A stretch of 64,000 bases of DNA. Source: Rhodothermales bacterium. Its GTDB lineage: Bacteria; Bacteroidota; Rhodothermia; Rhodothermales; Bin80. Of this stretch, positions 38,777 through 48,581 are shown piece by piece. Positions within the stretch are counted from its first letter, which is position 1. Every line of letters begins with the position of its first letter. The notes under the pieces are model-generated. The model did not search any database. It had not been told where the DNA came from and saw only the letters and a list, made by a program, of their open reading frames with translations. The position numbers were made by a program, and so were the translations under genes. Where the stretch lies: contig CATQHT010000003.1 in assembly GCA_958296045.1 (NCBI GenBank), positions 941,246-1,005,245 on the forward strand. The letters run 5' to 3'.

Positions 38777-39913
38777 GTGCAGGATGTGAAGAGCCTGGAG
38801 ACTCTTGCGGCATTGGCTGTCCGCTTGCGTAAAGATGCTACGCCCTTGGCCGTGGCTACACTGGTGCGCAAGGAGGGCTCCACGTATCGGCAGCCCGGTG
38901 CCCGGATGCTCGTCGATGGCGACGGGCATGCATCTGGCATGATCAGTGGCGGTTGTCTGGAACGGGAAGTCACCATGCACGCGCTGCAGGCACTCAGGCG
39001 TGGCGTGGTGTGTATGCGCCGCTATGATCTCACCGAGGACAACGCCCTTACCGGATACGGAGCCGGCTGCAGCGGGGTGGTGCATGCACTTATTGAGCCG
39101 CACGCAAAGAGCTTGGATATCCTCTTTTCGCCGTTGCATCAACGCGAAGGGGTGGTAGTAGCGCACCTGATCGGGTGCCAGGCGCATCCGCCCCTGTTGG
39201 GTGCGAGGCAGCTGTGGCGCGTGAGCGGGCCCGGATACACGAGTGAGGATTGGCCGTCGACGCTCGACGTGAGGCAGGAAGTGCGTCAGACCTTCGCTCA
39301 AGGCCGTCCACACGAGGCAGTCCTGGAGTTCGCCGAGGGCAGTGCCGAGGTGTTTTTTGAGCTGGTGCGGCCTCCGGTACAGCTCTACATCTTCGGGTCA
39401 GGCCCAGATGTCGCACCCCTAGTGACTATCGCTAAAGCAGTTGGGTGGCGTGTCACCGTTGCCGCTGGGAAAGCTCCTCGGACGCTTGAAATGATGGTAC
39501 CGGGAGCGGATGCATATCTCTTTCTGATGCATCCAGATCAGGTCCTGCAGCATGTGGAGCCAGATACCAGAAGTGCAGCCGTAGTCATGAATCACAACCT
39601 GACGCGAGACACGATATTGGCGCAGACGCTCATCGAGAGTCGAATCCCATACGTCGGAGTACTGGGGCCGCGTGCCCGCGTAGCCCAGATGCTGCCGGCT
39701 GCAATGCTTTCCGACACTGCCGCGGCGCGGCGCATCTACGGGCCCGTAGGGCTGGACATTGGCGGGGAATCCCCGCAGGAGGTTGCGCTCAGCATCGTGG
39801 CAGAGGTCCAGGCTGTGCTTTCTGGAACATCCAGCGGCTCGCTGCGGGACGGCTCGGGCCCAGTGCACCAAGGGTCCGCGGTGTGTGCACCGCTGGGTGA
39901 TTTGTTGTCCTGA
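38777..39913 (+). CDS. XdhC/CoxI-family protein
   Basis: This 378-residue protein has the XdhC N-terminal part with RKEGSTYRQPGARMLV and ISGGCLE, and a Rossmann-type C-terminal part starting YIFGSGPDVAPLV. XdhC proteins insert or sulfurate molybdenum cofactor in xanthine dehydrogenase-type enzymes. I took the GTG at 38777, 13 bases after pckA; a GTG at 38786 is equally possible. No xdhA or xdhB partner lies here, so the client enzyme must be encoded elsewhere. Confidence 0.87.
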   Translation: MQDVKSLETLAALAVRLRKDATPLAVATLVRKEGSTYRQPGARMLVDGDGHASGMISGGCLEREVTMHALQALRRGVVCMRRYDLTEDNALTGYGAGCSGVVHALIEPHAKSLDILFSPLHQREGVVVAHLIGCQAHPPLLGARQLWRVSGPGYTSEDWPSTLDVRQEVRQTFAQGRPHEAVLEFAEGSAEVFFELVRPPVQLYIFGSGPDVAPLVTIAKAVGWRVTVAAGKAPRTLEMMVPGADAYLFLMHPDQVLQHVEPDTRSAAVVMNHNLTRDTILAQTLIESRIPYVGVLGPRARVAQMLPAAMLSDTAAARRIYGPVGLDIGGESPQEVALSIVAEVQAVLSGTSSGSLRDGSGPVHQGSAVCAPLGDLLS

Positions 39914-39960
39914 CCACCCGTGGCAGGGCGCATGCCCGGGCGAATCACTCACTAGGCTGG

Positions 39961-40917
39961 CTACCACCCACGCTGCTCTGCGGTAGCCAACAGGTACAGC
40001 ACGGCCATCCGCACGGCTACGCCGTTGGTGACCTGATCCAAAATGATGCTGCGCTCGTGATCCACAACTTCGCTGGCGAGCTCTACACCCCGATTGACTG
40101 GCCCCGGGTGCATCACAAGCATGTCTACATTGCGGCGCAGATGGTCCGGCCTGATACCATATAGCGCGTGGTACTCCCGAATCGATGGGATTAGGCTCAA
40201 ATTCTGACGCTCGAGCTGCATGCGAAGCGCCATCACCACATCGCAGCCTTCTAGCGCTTCGTCCAGGCGGTGCGTAACCCGCACGCCCAACGCATCCGCC
40301 CTATGCGGCAATAGGGTTGGCGGGCCGCAGACCGTGACATGCGCACCCAGCATCCTAAGACCCAGAATGTTGGACCGTGCCACGCGGCTGTGCACGATGT
40401 CACCCACGATGGCAATTCGAAGCCCTCTGAGGTCCCTGTGATGCTCGTACAGCGTAAAGAGGTCCAGGAGCGCCTGCGTCGGATGTTCATGTTGCCCATC
40501 ACCCGCGTTGATGATTTGTGCTCTGGTGGATCGGCCTAAGAAGTGAGGCACACCGGGCGACCGGTGGCGGACCACCACCATATCCACCTTCATTGCCTCT
40601 ATGTTGCGGGCGGTGTCGAGCAGTGATTCTCCTTTGCTTACAGAGGAACCCTTCGAAGAGAAGTTCACTATATCGGCCGAGAGTCGCTTTTCGGCTAGCT
40701 CAAACGATAGGCGCGTACGTGTGGAAGGCTCAAAGAAAAGGTTGCAAATTGTGATTCCGCGCAGCGTAGGCACGCGCCGTATCGGCCGCTCCAGCACGGC
40801 ACGAAACTCTTTCGCCGTTTCTAGAATCAATGACACCTCAGCGGCATTGCACCCGGCCAGTCCCAACAGGTGGCGGTGCGGCCACTGCGTGGCGGTTTCC
40901 TGCTGGGTCGCGGGCAT
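39961..40917 (-). CDS. pyrB: Aspartate carbamoyltransferase catalytic subunit
   Basis: This 318-residue enzyme makes N-carbamoyl-aspartate, the first committed step of pyrimidine synthesis. The carbamoyl-phosphate loop [13 protein letters not shown], the [14 protein letters not shown] motif and [10 protein letters not shown] are present. I chose ATG 40917, five bases after the pyrR stop; a longer frame reading from 40962 lies inside pyrR. No pyrI regulatory subunit is adjacent. The pyrR-pyrB order indicates a pyrimidine operon. Confidence 0.95.
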   Translation of the reverse strand: MPATQQETATQWPHRHLLGLAGCNAAEVSLILETAKEFRAVLERPIRRVPTLRGITICNLFFEPSTRTRLSFELAEKRLSADIVNFSSKGSSVSKGESLLDTARNIEAMKVDMVVVRHRSPGVPHFLGRSTRAQIINAGDGQHEHPTQALLDLFTLYEHHRDLRGLRIAIVGDIVHSRVARSNILGLRMLGAHVTVCGPPTLLPHRADALGVRVTHRLDEALEGCDVVMALRMQLERQNLSLIPSIREYHALYGIRPDHLRRNVDMLVMHPGPVNRGVELASEVVDHERSIILDQVTNGVAVRMAVLYLLATAEQRGW

Positions 40918-40922
40918 CCGAC

Positions 40923-41516
40923 TCACGGCGTCGGAGTGACTGCACGCCGCTCGACGAGCCATACTCCCTCTTGGCTGTCACACTCGCTCAGGCGCACACG
41001 AATCTCTTCCCCGGCGATGGTAGGCACGGTTCGTCCGATAAAGTCGGCCCGTATGGGGAGCTCCCGCAACCCGCGATCCACCAATGTCAGCAGCCGGATG
41101 GATGCGGGGCGCCCGATATCCATGAGCGCATCCATTGCCGCACGAACGGTGCGCCCGGTGTAGACGACATCATCGATTAGCACGAGATGCCTGCCAGTCA
41201 CGTCAAATGGGATACGGGTGGCTCGCACCACGCGTTGTCGAAGCCGTTGGCGCACGTCGTCTCGGTACATGGTAACATCCAGCACGCCAAGAGCAAGGTC
41301 GACGTCGTCCACATCCCCGATGATGGTTTTCAGCCTCTGCGCGAGATGAACGCCGCGCGTCTGCATGCCTACCAGCGCAAACTGCCTGCCGGACTGATCG
41401 TCGGGATCCATCAGCTCCACGATCTGCCGCGCCATCCGCTGGAGTGTGCGCTCCAGATCGTCTTCGTCCATCAGCCTAGCCTTAACAAACAAATCTGGAT
41501 GGGGACCTGTACACAT
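40923..41516 (-). CDS. pyrR: Bifunctional pyrimidine operon regulator / uracil phosphoribosyltransferase PyrR
   Basis: This 197-residue protein has the PyrR start [18 protein letters not shown] and the PRPP-binding loop [16 protein letters not shown]. It binds pyr mRNA in a UMP-dependent manner and may also make UMP from uracil. I kept ATG 41516, because the conserved KARLMD precedes the ATG at 41471 that would otherwise be used. No PyrR binding loop was found in the leader upstream, so RNA control here is unproven. It sits five bases upstream of pyrB. Confidence 0.93.
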   Translation of the reverse strand: MCTGPHPDLFVKARLMDEDDLERTLQRMARQIVELMDPDDQSGRQFALVGMQTRGVHLAQRLKTIIGDVDDVDLALGVLDVTMYRDDVRQRLRQRVVRATRIPFDVTGRHLVLIDDVVYTGRTVRAAMDALMDIGRPASIRLLTLVDRGLRELPIRADFIGRTVPTIAGEEIRVRLSECDSQEGVWLVERRAVTPTP

Positions 41517-41773
41517 ACGCTGGCTTGCGTATTCGATTCGATGCCGTATTGCAGGTCAGCACTGCTGTCAGCTGGTATCCGAAACTCCGAATATGCCAGT
41601 CTGCAGCCGCGCCGCCAATTTACGGCATTCTGCAACCTGGAGGGCCGAGCATCAAGCCGATGCGGGAACCGTTTCACGCGCGCTGGTTGCAGGCGGGCAC
41701 ACGGCAAAGGGTTCCTCCTTTCGCCCACCACCAGCCGCGCCCTTGCCCCTTCCACTCTTAACGCCGCCAGTCT

Positions 41774-42709
41774 GTGAGCCGCGCTCAAAAAAGTCCGCTT
41801 CAGTACTTGGATCCGGTCATGGTGTCGCGCCTGAGCAACATGGAGCTCCGGGCGCGCCTTATGGTGGAAGGGTTCATCACCGGTCTGCACAAGAGCCCGT
41901 ACCACGGCTTTTCGGTTGAGTTTGCAGAGCATCGCCCGTACAACCCGGGCGATGAGCTGCGTCGCGTGGACTGGAAGGTGTTTGGCAAGACGGACCGCCA
42001 CTACGTCAAACAGTTTGAAGAGGAGACCAATCTGCGCCATTATGTAGTGCTTGACACGTCCCCGTCGATGCGCTACCGGCACGCCGCTGCGCTGACAAAG
42101 CTGGAATACGGCGCATACTTGGCCGCAGCGTTGCACTTTCTGATGGTCAAGCAGCGTGACGCCACAAGCCTTGTAGCGTTTGACGACCGTGTGCATACCA
42201 TGATGCGGCCCAGGGCCACAGCGCAGAATCTGCGGCAGATTCTTCTGCGTCTGGATCAGCTGTCAAGGCTTGCGCACGAAGGAAGGCGTACGGATACCGG
42301 CGCCGCACTTCACGAAGTTGCCGAGCGTATTGGTAGGCGTTCGTTCGTAGTGGTCATCACCGACCTGTTCGACAACGTAGGTTCGCAGGATACCGTGATG
42401 CGCGCATTGCGCCACCTAAGGCATTGCAACCACGAAGTGCTGGTGTTTCGCATCCTAGAAGATGCTACCGAGCGCGAATTTGCCTTTGACGATATACCCA
42501 TGGTGCTGCGCGACATGGAGACCCGGGAAGAGCTGTCACTTCACCCTGCGCAGATGCGCCGGCCGTATACACGTGCCGTTCAGGCGGACAGTGAGCAGTT
42601 TCGCCGGCGCTGCCTGGAGCACAACATTGATTTTGTCGAGCTCGACACCGGTGCGCATTATGGCGCGGCACTGTTGGCGTACCTTAATAAGCGGCGCAGG
42701 TCCCTGTAG
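41774..42709 (+). CDS. DUF58 domain protein
   Basis: This 311-residue soluble protein has the DUF58 block RPYNPGDELRRVDWKVFGKT at about residues 55-75. The VWA-like region begins VVLDTSPSMRY, a MIDAS-type DxSxS metal site. The start is GTG 41774. DUF58 proteins usually pair with a MoxR AAA ATPase and membrane VWA proteins; none is adjacent. The ChlI/MoxR-like gene at 4.1 kb is the only such ATPase in the window. Divergent from pyrR, with a 257-base gap. Confidence 0.88.
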   Translation: MSRAQKSPLQYLDPVMVSRLSNMELRARLMVEGFITGLHKSPYHGFSVEFAEHRPYNPGDELRRVDWKVFGKTDRHYVKQFEEETNLRHYVVLDTSPSMRYRHAAALTKLEYGAYLAAALHFLMVKQRDATSLVAFDDRVHTMMRPRATAQNLRQILLRLDQLSRLAHEGRRTDTGAALHEVAERIGRRSFVVVITDLFDNVGSQDTVMRALRHLRHCNHEVLVFRILEDATEREFAFDDIPMVLRDMETREELSLHPAQMRRPYTRAVQADSEQFRRRCLEHNIDFVELDTGAHYGAALLAYLNKRRRSL

Positions 42710-43127
42710 TCAGTGGGGCTGGCCGTTGGCATTTGACCATCCTTCTAGCGTATGCAGGCGCTGGCATGCGGCGCACTCGGTCGCGTATAAAAGAAAACCG
42801 ACAAATTCACCGGACCTTACAATATTGCCTGCGGAAACCGCTTCCTATGGCAGAAGTGTTGCGTATCTTTTGCGGACTGCAGGCAGTACAGATTCTGCCA
42901 GCACCCGACATGCTATGGCGCTGATGGTGTTCGCATCTTCAGTGTCACGGATCCATTGGGTAGCGTTTGACTTGCGATGCGGCAATCAATACAGCGCTGG
43001 GATGCGTGTGGCTGATGGTTCGGATCATACCTGAGCAGCCTCATGATGGCTGCAGCATTCCGGTCCTCGTTTCGGACAGGTCAGTACGCTGTTCTTTGGT
43101 GGCCTCAGGCTGAATACCAACTCGGAT
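42710..43127. other. Intergenic stretch upstream of the first PP2C gene
   Basis: No gene was recognised. The stretch should contain the promoter of the downstream three-gene regulatory operon. No clear promoter motif was identified. Confidence 0.4.
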
Positions 43128-45755
43128 ATGTCTGACGACAATAGAGGCGAGCTTGTAACACAGGATTCGGGAGACAAGAAACAGCTTTCGACTCGTGCAA
43201 TGCAAGACACACCAGATTCTAAGTCACAGCGCTCCAGATTTTCCTTTCGGGGTCGGTTGGCTCCGCGTATTTTTCTCGCCAATGCCGGGCTGCTTATCCT
43301 GACGGTGCTGTCGATCACCGTCACGCTGCTGCTCAACTCTTCCCGATCACACCAGGCCCAGACCAGTCAAGGTGCGGAACGCCTAGCCGAACTGATCGCC
43401 AACTCCTACGCGGAGATTGGCGAAATCTCTATTGGTAACATTGCTCGGACGGTTGACATCGTCCTAAATGATCCGATGATCGCGCAGGCGGCCAGCGCGG
43501 CCTTCCTGGTGCGAGCAGCGGAAGACGCTGGATACGACACTTCCAGCGTCATCGACATCCTTACGTCCATCGCGGAAGAAACCGTGCTGGATGAGTTCTG
43601 GATCACCGACCGGCAGGCATTTTCCTACCTGACCAATGTCCGCGACAGCGAGGGTGAGCTGGTACCGTTCGGGTTTGATCCCGACCCTTCAGTGCAGCCG
43701 CAGGCATCCAAATTCTATCCGCTCCTGAACGTGCCCCCCGACTCGTTTGCGGTAGTGACACAGCCCGTACAGGTGCGCGAAATTGATCGTAACACTTACA
43801 AGTACGTGGCGGTCAACGGCGCGGATTACAACCGGATCGTTCAGGTTGGCAACGAGCTGGCCTTTGGCAACGAGGAGCTTCTCCGCCAGGAGCATGCCCG
43901 GCGGCGCGCCGACGTATCGGGAGTCATCGAGGGCGCCCTGGGCGCTCATATGAGGGTGATGGGGACCATACTGGACCATTTTGTTGAAGCCGTCGATGCT
44001 GCCGGCTGGAGCTCGGATGCCATAGAGGGTGCGCTGGCCACACTGGTCGATCGCACGCATCTGGGTGAAATCCGTATCGCCTCGCCTGAAGGGATCATCC
44101 TGTTTTCCAGCGAAGGGCCGGACGATCGGGGGCTGCTGCCGCTAGTGGACACGCTGCGCAGCGTCAATCTGTTAGCAGAGCAGTGGGTAGATCATCCGAC
44201 CGGACTACGGGACGGACGAGGTACTCGTTACAAATACGTCTCGGTGGCCCGGTCACACGGCAGACGCATCGTCCAGGTGGGCTTAGCAATAGAGGGCCCT
44301 GCCGGGAACGTGCTGTACACGGTATACCAGGGGGAAGCAGACGTGCTGGTCAGAGGAGGATTCCCACAGGCCTTGTGGGTGGTCAACCAGAGCAATGATC
44401 TGGTAGCAGCTGCGCAGAGTGAGCCGTTGCAATATTTGGCGGACGGATCGCTTTCGGCCTTTGCCGCCTTTGATTCGCTGATGGCTTCACCCACCCCAGC
44501 CCAGGAAGTGCTCGGCAGCGCCATGGCGACTGGCAATACAGATGTCCAGCGCGCAGTGAATCTTGGGCTGCTGGATCCGCGAGTCCGTGGCACCTGGGCC
44601 GCTTCACCCATATATATAGGAGCCGATCGCATTGGAGGTGTGTTGTTCTACGTGAACATGGATGACATCGCCGATGGTGTATGGAGCGAGGCCCGTAACA
44701 GCATGTGGATTGCGCTGCTGTTGCTCTTGTTCACGGCGCTTGCCACGTTCCTTGGCGTCCGCCTGCTGACGCGTCCTATAGAGGCTATCGCCGATGCCGC
44801 CCGCATGGTGGAGTCGGGGAATCCGCCAGACTCCGAGCAGATCCATTCAGCAACCAAGCGCGCTGACGAAATCGGAATGCTCGCACGTGTCTTTGAGGAC
44901 ATGGCGGTACAGGTCTTCAATCGCGAAGAGGTACTCGAGACCCTGGTATCTGAGCGCACCCAGGAGCTCCAGCTGACCAATGCGGAGTTGCGCGACGCGC
45001 AGCGCGCCATCACGAGAGACCTGGAGATGGCTAAGGTGGTGCAAGCGGCATTGGTGCGCGAAGGCGCGGTCAATGTCAAGACGTGCAGGGTGTGCGCCCG
45101 TATGGAGCCGGCGCTGCGTGTCGGTGGTGATTTTGTAGATTTCGTGGAATTTCAGCCAGGCCGCCTGTTTGCCGTCGTCGGCGACGTATCAGGGAAGGGC
45201 GTAGCTTCCGCGCTCTTTATGGCCGCATCGCAGGCTGCGCTCAAGTATGCTGTTATGGAGGGGGTGGGCACCATCAGCGAAATCGCCGACGAAGCGAACC
45301 GGCGCCTCTGTGACCAAAACCCTATGGGGCTGTTTGTTACCATCTTTATGGCGATCATTGATCTGACTACAGGGCGTATAGACTACGTCAGTGCGGGTCA
45401 CGAGGCGCCATACCTGCTGACCTCAGACGACCAGCTGAGCAACCTGCCGCTGACAGGAGGACTGGCCATGGGCGTGCTGGACGACTTTGAGTACTCCAGC
45501 GAAACCATGTATCTGAAGCCGGGCGAGACCCTGGTGATGTACTCAGATGGGCTGACCGATATGGTCAATCTCGGCGGAGAGCTATTTGGTAAGAGCCGCC
45601 TGGAGGCTTCTATTGACTCGGCAGACAGCAAGGAACCGAAGGTTATCGTGGATCGGGTTTGGTCCGATATCCTTACCTTCTCCGCTGGAACGCCGCCGGC
45701 GGACGACATGACCTGCTTAGCACTCCAACATATTGAGGACAGTGCGCGTGTCTGA
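43128..45755 (+). CDS. Membrane sensor with SpoIIE-type PP2C phosphatase
   Basis: This 875-residue protein has a cytoplasmic N-terminus, a membrane helix at residues 48-69 and a large extracytoplasmic sensor part to about 520. A second helix lies at about 524-544, then HAMP (RLLTRPIEAIADAARMVESGN) and a coiled coil. The PP2C/SpoIIE domain is at about 634-870, with metal-binding GGDFVDF, VGDVSGKGVASALFM and DDMTCLAL at the end. It should dephosphorylate the STAS protein encoded two genes on and so release an RsbW-type kinase. The three genes form an operon. Confidence 0.9.
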   Translation: MSDDNRGELVTQDSGDKKQLSTRAMQDTPDSKSQRSRFSFRGRLAPRIFLANAGLLILTVLSITVTLLLNSSRSHQAQTSQGAERLAELIANSYAEIGEISIGNIARTVDIVLNDPMIAQAASAAFLVRAAEDAGYDTSSVIDILTSIAEETVLDEFWITDRQAFSYLTNVRDSEGELVPFGFDPDPSVQPQASKFYPLLNVPPDSFAVVTQPVQVREIDRNTYKYVAVNGADYNRIVQVGNELAFGNEELLRQEHARRRADVSGVIEGALGAHMRVMGTILDHFVEAVDAAGWSSDAIEGALATLVDRTHLGEIRIASPEGIILFSSEGPDDRGLLPLVDTLRSVNLLAEQWVDHPTGLRDGRGTRYKYVSVARSHGRRIVQVGLAIEGPAGNVLYTVYQGEADVLVRGGFPQALWVVNQSNDLVAAAQSEPLQYLADGSLSAFAAFDSLMASPTPAQEVLGSAMATGNTDVQRAVNLGLLDPRVRGTWAASPIYIGADRIGGVLFYVNMDDIADGVWSEARNSMWIALLLLLFTALATFLGVRLLTRPIEAIADAARMVESGNPPDSEQIHSATKRADEIGMLARVFEDMAVQVFNREEVLETLVSERTQELQLTNAELRDAQRAITRDLEMAKVVQAALVREGAVNVKTCRVCARMEPALRVGGDFVDFVEFQPGRLFAVVGDVSGKGVASALFMAASQAALKYAVMEGVGTISEIADEANRRLCDQNPMGLFVTIFMAIIDLTTGRIDYVSAGHEAPYLLTSDDQLSNLPLTGGLAMGVLDDFEYSSETMYLKPGETLVMYSDGLTDMVNLGGELFGKSRLEASIDSADSKEPKVIVDRVWSDILTFSAGTPPADDMTCLALQHIEDSARV

Positions 45756-46179
45756 ACATTTCTCTGAACGGTTCAATGTGACCCTGCAGGCACGACTCAG
45801 GGATCTGCGAAACTTGGCCGAGATGGTCGAGGCTTTCGGGCGCATGCACGACTTTTCGCAGCGAACGACCTTCGTCATCAACTTGGCTTTGGACGAACTG
45901 ATCACCAATGTGCTGGTGCATGGCCAATTCGAGGTCGACGTTGAGCCGCTGATTGAAGTGGAACTGGCGGTCCCCGACGAAACTGCTATACTGGTGATCG
46001 TATCCAACGATGTCAGGTTCGACCCGACGGCGGACACCAACCCCGATACCGATTCCGATCTGCTCTCCCGTGGCATAGGAGGGCTGGGCCTGCACCTGGT
46101 AAAGTCACAAGCGTCACGCTACTCGTATGAATATACCGACGGCAGGAACCGGCTAACTTTGGAGTATGACAAGCCGTAG
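45748..46179 (+). CDS. RsbW-like anti-sigma kinase (HATPase_c_2)
   Basis: This 143-residue protein has the GHKL N-box NLALDELITNVLVHG and the G-box-like region RGIGGLGLHLVKSQA. It would phosphorylate the STAS antagonist and hold a sigma factor or other partner. I chose GTG 45748 with gagga at 45735-45739 eight bases upstream; a GTG at 45742 lies too close. The start overlaps the phosphatase by eight bases. No sigma factor gene is nearby. Confidence 0.87.
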   Translation: MSEHFSERFNVTLQARLRDLRNLAEMVEAFGRMHDFSQRTTFVINLALDELITNVLVHGQFEVDVEPLIEVELAVPDETAILVIVSNDVRFDPTADTNPDTDSDLLSRGIGGLGLHLVKSQASRYSYEYTDGRNRLTLEYDKP

Positions 46180-46219
46180 TTTGCACTCGTTGCTGTAAGC
46201 CCACAGCTCTCAATCAAAT

Positions 46220-46225
46220 GGAGGT
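46220..46225 (+). promoter_or_regulatory. Strong ribosome binding site for a TTG-started gene
   Basis: ggaggt, six bases before the TTG at 46232, decides the start of the STAS gene. Strong sites like this are rare in the window. Confidence 0.75.
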
Positions 46226-46231
46226 ACCTAG

Positions 46232-46576
46232 TTGAACCAGAAACTGCAGATCACCAGTGAGCAGGTTGGCGACAGCCTGGTCTTGGTGCCGTTAGATCGC
46301 GTTGACAGCTCTGTGGCGCGCGACTTTGAGGACTTCCTTGATGCGCGGATGCAGGAAGGTCATACCAAGCTGATCGTGGATTTCAGCAAGCTCGGTTTCA
46401 TCAGCAGTGCTGGAATGCGGGTATTGCTGATCAACGCCAAGAAGCTGAAGCCTTCCGGCGGTAGGTTGGTTCTGTGCAAGATGCGCGCCGGGATCCGGGA
46501 GATCTTCAGCATAAGCGGTTTCGACCATATCATCAAGATCTGCGATTCTCGCGAAGAGGCGTTGGCCGCGATGTAG
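46232..46576 (+). CDS. STAS-domain anti-sigma factor antagonist
   Basis: This 114-residue protein starts with TTG 46232 behind a strong ribosome site. It has the STAS phosphorylation loop FISSAGMRVLL, with the target serine in SSAG. It is expected to be phosphorylated by the preceding RsbW-like kinase and dephosphorylated by the PP2C protein upstream. Length is typical of SpoIIAA/RsbV proteins. Confidence 0.92.
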   Translation: MNQKLQITSEQVGDSLVLVPLDRVDSSVARDFEDFLDARMQEGHTKLIVDFSKLGFISSAGMRVLLINAKKLKPSGGRLVLCKMRAGIREIFSISGFDHIIKICDSREEALAAM

Positions 46577-47190
46577 GGCTCCGTGCGGGTGCCTACTGGC
46601 TACCCTAGCGTCTGGCTGTGCCGCGGCACAGGATGTAGTTGCACCTGCAAGCATTTTCTGTCCGTCGTCTGGCAACCCTTTCGCGGATCACCCAAGGCGC
46701 GATTCTGGCGTCCACCTGTCGCGATGCACTTGGCGCAGCAATGCCGTTGCTAGGCCGACGCGGCACCGGAACGAGTTGCAGGCCGCACATCGCGGTAATT
46801 GCGCTGTACTTGACCATTCACCACGGATCCGGCTGGAATCTCAGAGCGGACTCCCGTGGTTACGGCCATACGGTGCCGGGATTCACAGCCTTCAGCCGAA
46901 GCTGATCCGTGCCACGGGGTTATCCTGTCGGCTGCTACGCTCTGTCGCAGCCACTTAGTGCGGGCTTCGTTTTGCGGTGTGGCGTCGAGGCCTCGCATGC
47001 AATCTCGTCCTGGCACTACGTGGCAAGAGTCGCTACGCGGTGCGCCAGCTACACACCTGACTAGGTGCCTAGACCGCAGTGCCACCCACACCGGGGGCCA
47101 CGCTGGCCGACTACAACAGACAGCCCTGCGGCTGCATGCCGCAGGGCTGCTGGTCACGCTATCTGGCCTTCACGGCAATCAGCTTTGGAG
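46577..47190. other. Intergenic stretch between STAS gene and amtB
   Basis: Frames of 60-140 codons occur on both strands but none shows family features. The only structure seen is the strong hairpin next to amtB, listed separately. Confidence 0.45.
47121..47149 (-). terminator. Strong hairpin downstream of amtB
   Basis: A perfect 12-base inverted repeat (cagccctgcggc / gccgcagggctg) with a 5-base loop lies about 40 bases past the amtB stop. It is very likely the transcription terminator of amtB, though the T run is short (tctgttgt on the minus strand). Confidence 0.65.
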
Positions 47191-48480
47191 CTATTCCTCT
47201 TCGCCGTCCTCGCCATAGAAGGGTTCGGGGTTGAGTACAAATTCTGGATACGCTTCAATGCCGAGTTCCGCCACATCTTGGCCCAAGCGCTCCACCGTTC
47301 GCGAAACACGCACACCCAGGAACATGTCAATCACCCGCCAGATCACGTACGACACTCCGAAGACGAACACGCCAATGGCAACAATCCCCAACAGCTGAAC
47401 ACCGATGTTCACCTCGTCGTGCGTGATGGCCACAGCAAGCGTTCCCCAGATACCTGCAAAAAGGTGGGCCGGAACCGCGCCCACGACATCATCGATTCGG
47501 AACGTCTCCAATAGCCGGATTGCTGCCGTGCAGACGACCGCCCCTACAGCACCAATCACTATTGCCCAGTAGTGGTCGACCATGTCGGGGGCAGCGGTGA
47601 TGGCTACAAGCCCAGCTATCGCCCCGTTAAGCACGGAAATTAGGTCAAACCGTCCGATGATGGGCCGGGCACACACTATCGCGGCCATGACACCAGCGGC
47701 TGCAGCCAAGTTGGTATTGACCAGGACGATACTCATCGAGGTGGCATCCGCAACCGATCCTAGCGCAAGCACCGATCCACCGTTAAATCCCAGCCAGCCC
47801 AACCAAAGGATGAACACGCCAAGCGTGACCACAGGTACGCTCGAAGGCGGCGTAGCGCGGGCAGAGCCATCTTTTTTGAATTTGCCGAGCCTGGCACCAA
47901 CTACGATGGCGCCCGCCAAGGCCGCCCAGCCCCCGGTCCCATGGACAATCGTTGAACCTGCGAAGTCGGAAAACCCAAGCTCATACAGCCACCCCTCGCC
48001 CCATGTCCACGCTCCCACCACCGGGTAGATGATGGCCGTCAAGAATAAAGTAAATAGGAAAAAGGCCCACAGATTGACGCGTTCTGCCAGCGTCCCGGAC
48101 ACGATAGACGCGGCCGTGGCTACGAAAACCATCTGGAAAAACCAGTCACTCATCACGGAATAGCCATTGTCCGTGACCGCCTCTACAGCTGCGTCATTGC
48201 CGCCCAAGAGCGCGACTTCCGCATCTGACGGCCCGTAAAACAAGCTTATGGAGCCTATCCACCCGGTAACGTCAACATACATGAGGTTGTAGCCAATCAC
48301 ATAAAAGGCTAGTCCGGCTATCGAATACGCCCCCACATTCTTAAGGCAAATGACTGACGCGTTCTTTGTGCGCACCGATCCAGATTCCAGCATCGTGAAT
48401 CCGGCAGCCATCCACATGACCAAGCCACCCCAGATGAGGAATGCGAAGGTGTTAAAGATAAACTGTGCTTCCGTGGTCAT
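47191..48480 (-). CDS. amtB: Ammonium transporter
   Basis: This 429-residue membrane protein matches AmtB/Mep/Rh channels with about 11 helices. It starts FAFLIWGGLVMWMAAGFTMLE with FTMLESG, carries the pore histidine region GSTIVHGTGGWAALAG, and has LGWLGFNGGS. The cytoplasmic C-terminal tail contains the conserved Asp and Gly. It carries ammonia/ammonium into the cell. No glnK gene is adjacent, which is unusual; instead a porin gene lies upstream on the same strand. Confidence 0.94.
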   Translation of the reverse strand: MTTEAQFIFNTFAFLIWGGLVMWMAAGFTMLESGSVRTKNASVICLKNVGAYSIAGLAFYVIGYNLMYVDVTGWIGSISLFYGPSDAEVALLGGNDAAVEAVTDNGYSVMSDWFFQMVFVATAASIVSGTLAERVNLWAFFLFTLFLTAIIYPVVGAWTWGEGWLYELGFSDFAGSTIVHGTGGWAALAGAIVVGARLGKFKKDGSARATPPSSVPVVTLGVFILWLGWLGFNGGSVLALGSVADATSMSIVLVNTNLAAAAGVMAAIVCARPIIGRFDLISVLNGAIAGLVAITAAPDMVDHYWAIVIGAVGAVVCTAAIRLLETFRIDDVVGAVPAHLFAGIWGTLAVAITHDEVNIGVQLLGIVAIGVFVFGVSYVIWRVIDMFLGVRVSRTVERLGQDVAELGIEAYPEFVLNPEPFYGEDGEEE

Positions 48481-48581
48481 TGAGTTCTGCGTTTCGTGTG
48501 ATAGTACGGATAGCGTGCCGTGCAGGTGGGTCCAAACGTAGGATCACAGCAGACCGGACCAGCGCTATACCAGCCATGCAG

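Noticed and set aside
41517..41773. PyrR-binding attenuator in the pyrR leader
   Set aside because: I did not find the conserved loop or an adjacent antiterminator pair on the minus strand.
46577..47190. Small genes between the STAS gene and amtB
   Set aside because: Frames overlap on both strands and carry no motifs.
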